Below the pieces are notes generated by a model. It searched no databases. It saw only the letters and a list, made by a program, of their open reading frames with translations, and was not told the origin of the DNA. From Elusimicrobia bacterium CG_4_9_14_3_um_filter_62_55 (GTDB taxonomy: Bacteria > Elusimicrobiota > Elusimicrobia > UBA1565), in NCBI GenBank assembly GCA_002790095.1, contig PFUL01000129.1, forward strand, positions 1-63,270: a stretch of 63,270 bases of DNA, written 5' to 3'. The position numbers were made by a program, and so were the translations under genes. The stretch's first letter is position 1. Each line of letters begins with the position of its first letter. Shown here in pieces: positions 62,101-63,270 of the stretch.

Positions 62101-63270
62101 TACGCGCAGAACGCCGCGGGTTGGGGTCTCAAGGTCTTTGAGAACGTCGGCGAAACGATGTTCAACCCGGTCATCTGGGCGACGTTCGGAGTCGGTAAAG
62201 GCGTCCAGGCGCTTACGGCGCTGCGTGCGGCGGGGACAGGAGCGCGCTTTCTTCCCGCAGCGGCCGTGCCCGCCGCGCTTTCCACCGCCCGGGTCACGCA
62301 TACCGTGCTGGCGAGCACGCTGTACGCGACCTGGGGAGTGTCCGGCATCGACAACCTCGGCCAAACCATCGTCGCGATCAAGGACGGGGACAACGAGAAG
62401 GCGTGGAAGAAGGCCGCCGATTTCAGCACCGACTTGTTCTTCGTCTGGATGATGGCGCGCGAGGCGCGCAGTCAGAAGGCCAAGGGACAAGCGGGTGAAG
62501 CGCTGCTGCAGGAGAAGACCCTCCTGTCCAAGGAGCTCAAGGCCGCCGAAAGCGCCGTGCGCGCGAAGAAGACCCGCGTTCGTCCCGCGATGCCGGAGAC
62601 GGCGGCGCCCGAAGCGCCGCGGCTGTTATTTTCCGAAGGGAGGACCGCGCCGACGCGCGGAAAGGGCGCGCCCGCCGTGGAAATCCGGTCCCAGCCCTCC
62701 CGTCCCGGGCAGGGGTTGGTGGATACGGCCCCCCGCGCCCGGACGATTACACTCGCCGAGGGGCGCGTTCGCTCGGGGGTGGAAATGGGACCGCGCGGCG
62801 AGCCGACCGCGCTCGTTCAAGGCAATCTTGCCTTGAAGCCTCGGGTCGCCGCCGAAGCGCGCCCGCTGCAAGTCGTGGACGCGCGCCCTTCCTCGAAGCC
62901 TTCGGCCCGTCCCGAAGCGCGCGTCATCAATTTCGCGGAGGCGAAAGCGAAGCTGGGCGCCGAATCCCGGCCCGCCGCGCGTCCCGTCGAGATTGCCGAC
63001 GGCCGGGCGAACGGCAAGACCGCAGCGAAGGCGGACTCACGAATCATTAACTTCGAAGAAGCCCGGGCCCGCCTGGCCGCCGAGACTCGCCCCGGCGCGC
63101 GGGGCGTGGAACTCGCCGAGGCGAAGGCCGTCGCGCAAGCCCCTGCGATCTCTAAGGGACGCGTCGCGCGTTTCTTCGAAGGGATTCTGGAGTCGAGGCA
63201 ATCGACCGCGTTGCGCGAACGGGTCGCGAAGCTTTTTGAATCCAAGGCCGCCAAGGAAGCAAAGACGGAA
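59167..63270 (+). CDS. Very large exported protein, C-terminus outside the window
   Basis: From the ATG at 59167 the frame is open for 1368 codons to the right edge. A signal peptide (QGLRVAVFAASFALSPLHAA) leads into a Pro/Ala-rich stretch. A long mixed region follows (for example SLLKRRILYKHKLDG, TYPRPGVGVSVEGA) and then a conserved-looking core around GGYNHFHSQFGTEDSGWFSN and GWTHRAKREFPKIETE. Later it has repeats such as RVINFAEAKAKLGAE and RIINFEEARARLAAET, each followed by SRP or TRPG-type turns. GGAG abuts the ATG, so the exact start is uncertain. No family is recognised. A long open frame on the opposite strand is considered a shadow. Confidence 0.75.
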   Translation, partial: MRWWEPISRQGLRVAVFAASFALSPLHAAETENPETLRDAVAALPVSAAPAIAFASRAPLPPKPPLSPESAIRLALDEVWSRFREALSPRGKDQKPAPIILAIQDARAGFTAVEPRIDAELRGEEEKAPLIRILTRYRRLLDIIEPSAASAEGSRAERLTLILRLLDGLGKSEERRLAAFAKQVRDLDRARAGDPAVLLELFEGGTGGAPVSMNFPAVDARGLSSVGKIVPDTYPRPGVGVSVEGAAVPSPSEAADLFARAAAPETGDEPDLWERLAESVKAGAEPFANMTSVGRRLSFEAQRQAARGELLFAGNAALAASGEKAPGTLDAVDAAMSLLKRRILYKHKLDGAPKDAAERLERSRVLREESPEAALYFARRGLYQMFVHKGLASDSVAMGTHFSSWELGLDGGKETGAVLTRIEEAGAGFTGLKREYEDGSTRFEAVAGGKALSIVTAPGEGVEMRSLVEMDAEGKPSKERTTVFTLERRRKVRESLRDYSQALLRMTEYKDDGVAVKWIQTWNTVTGARIFEDREAGTRIASDKDGKNAVVVPIGRESGAWRQEGRVDDKGRFVIERLIQKDGVKIDFLSEHVMRVEKNGQSQGLEVRLDDLHAGVKGRERERLSKKIAQEIIAAFGWEDKDEWRSRPLHNYLFDTWTKDKRNLSLRMSVDARGDFQLVYSYADGTKRIEQSKYAWATPIYSSEYKNKPRSLMVLRPTHTDRQGRGTLDPRRWREYLSNGGYNHFHSQFGTEDSGWFSNAKSVEYPSVHRYAWSGDFDNGGWTHRAKREFPKIETEAPGTSTFGIIGGAIHDTPVVGHVLKGGEWVGKSLYTGLVAAPPTIIYAITGDTDYGVEMSGSWTKNPAMNLLVSDEEHLAKMDGDMWFVVLVSARENREKDLAGMGYTDALTDWQEKQKLMNQWRGDEYASRAECEKFHSSKVCDRYMYSIEERMRAVRGYGALTWGDRVIEGAQDKEGAAFYAQNAAGWGLKVFENVGETMFNPVIWATFGVGKGVQALTALRAAGTGARFLPAAAVPAALSTARVTHTVLASTLYATWGVSGIDNLGQTIVAIKDGDNEKAWKKAADFSTDLFFVWMMAREARSQKAKGQAGEALLQEKTLLSKELKAAESAVRAKKTRVRPAMPETAAPEAPRLLFSEGRTAPTRGKGAPAVEIRSQPSRPGQGLVDTAPRARTITLAEGRVRSGVEMGPRGEPTALVQGNLALKPRVAAEARPLQVVDARPSSKPSARPEARVINFAEAKAKLGAESRPAARPVEIADGRANGKTAAKADSRIINFEEARARLAAETRPGARGVELAEAKAVAQAPAISKGRVARFFEGILESRQSTALRERVAKLFESKAAKEAKTE

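Noticed and set aside
59158-62490. 1110-codon open frame on the minus strand
   Set aside because: It is antisense to the large exported protein, has Arg/Pro/His-rich translation without family features, and the plus frame has a signal peptide and consistent codon bias.
1-63270. tRNA or rRNA genes
   Set aside because: No rRNA-like conserved blocks or convincing tRNA cloverleaf was seen by eye; a covariance-model scan would be decisive.

Overview
The window is GC-rich, densely coded bacterial DNA with many 1-4 bp gene overlaps (ATGA, GTGA, TGATG). An outer-membrane-type beta-barrel protein, an HtrA protease, a lipoprotein and Sec-type exported proteins point to a diderm cell. Several long secreted proteins begin with Ala/Pro/Ser-rich stretches, and one membrane protein ends like a pilin (CTHTDPKG...WSSY). 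I associate these traits with Elusimicrobiota, but this is an impression that could not be tested. No rRNA, tRNA, CRISPR array or complete insertion sequence was seen.

Layout. 1-7.9 kb: a PAS sensor cut by the left edge, a truncated Usp/CBS chimera, a tandem universal stress protein, a YbaK-type deacylase, Tpx, an acyltransferase, a 340-bp repeat island (3763-4102), a zinc-ribbon membrane protein, an alcohol dehydrogenase, a YgiQ radical-SAM protein and a small exported protein broken by a one-base frameshift. 8-19 kb: a HAD enzyme; a fusion of an M50-like membrane metalloprotease domain to a circularly permuted enolase; a PPDK/PEP-synthase-like protein lacking the usual phosphohistidine; an HtrA protease; and a duplicated exported HExxH protein. 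18.8-25.8 kb: a tight operon glgB - treZ - GH57 (DUF3536) - 6-phosphogluconolactonase for alpha-glucan/trehalose and pentose phosphate metabolism. 25.9-33.2 kb: an MFS-WD40 fusion, a DAG-kinase-like enzyme, a pilin-tailed membrane protein, a glycosyltransferase, an alpha/beta hydrolase and a phosphodiester-glycosidase-like lipoprotein, probably one envelope operon. 33.2-43.8 kb: acyl-CoA thioesterase, pyruvate kinase, HflK-HflC, DusB, an HNH protein, a PilT-type ATPase, an exported protein with five Cys-loop repeats, an enoyl-CoA hydratase, a dienoyl-CoA-reductase-like SDR and a DUF502 protein.

43.9-58.1 kb (minus strand) is the most unusual block. A PAS histidine kinase is followed by a 2548-residue protein that is almost entirely charged coiled coil ending in a histidine kinase core. 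One base later comes a response regulator whose receiver is joined through a membrane helix to a predicted beta-propeller. One base after that comes a LysM protein, then a FecR-like/beta-barrel protein, an AMIN-domain protein and a YtxH protein. I infer a cytoplasm-to-envelope sensory or scaffolding system. The window ends with a ParB-like/Cys-motif protein and a secreted protein of more than 1368 residues that runs off the right edge.

Two wider patterns stand out. Unrelated exported proteins share an Ala/Pro/Ser presequence. Many operon-head genes carry a -10-like hexamer only 5-13 nt before the start codon, suggesting leaderless or near-leaderless transcripts.
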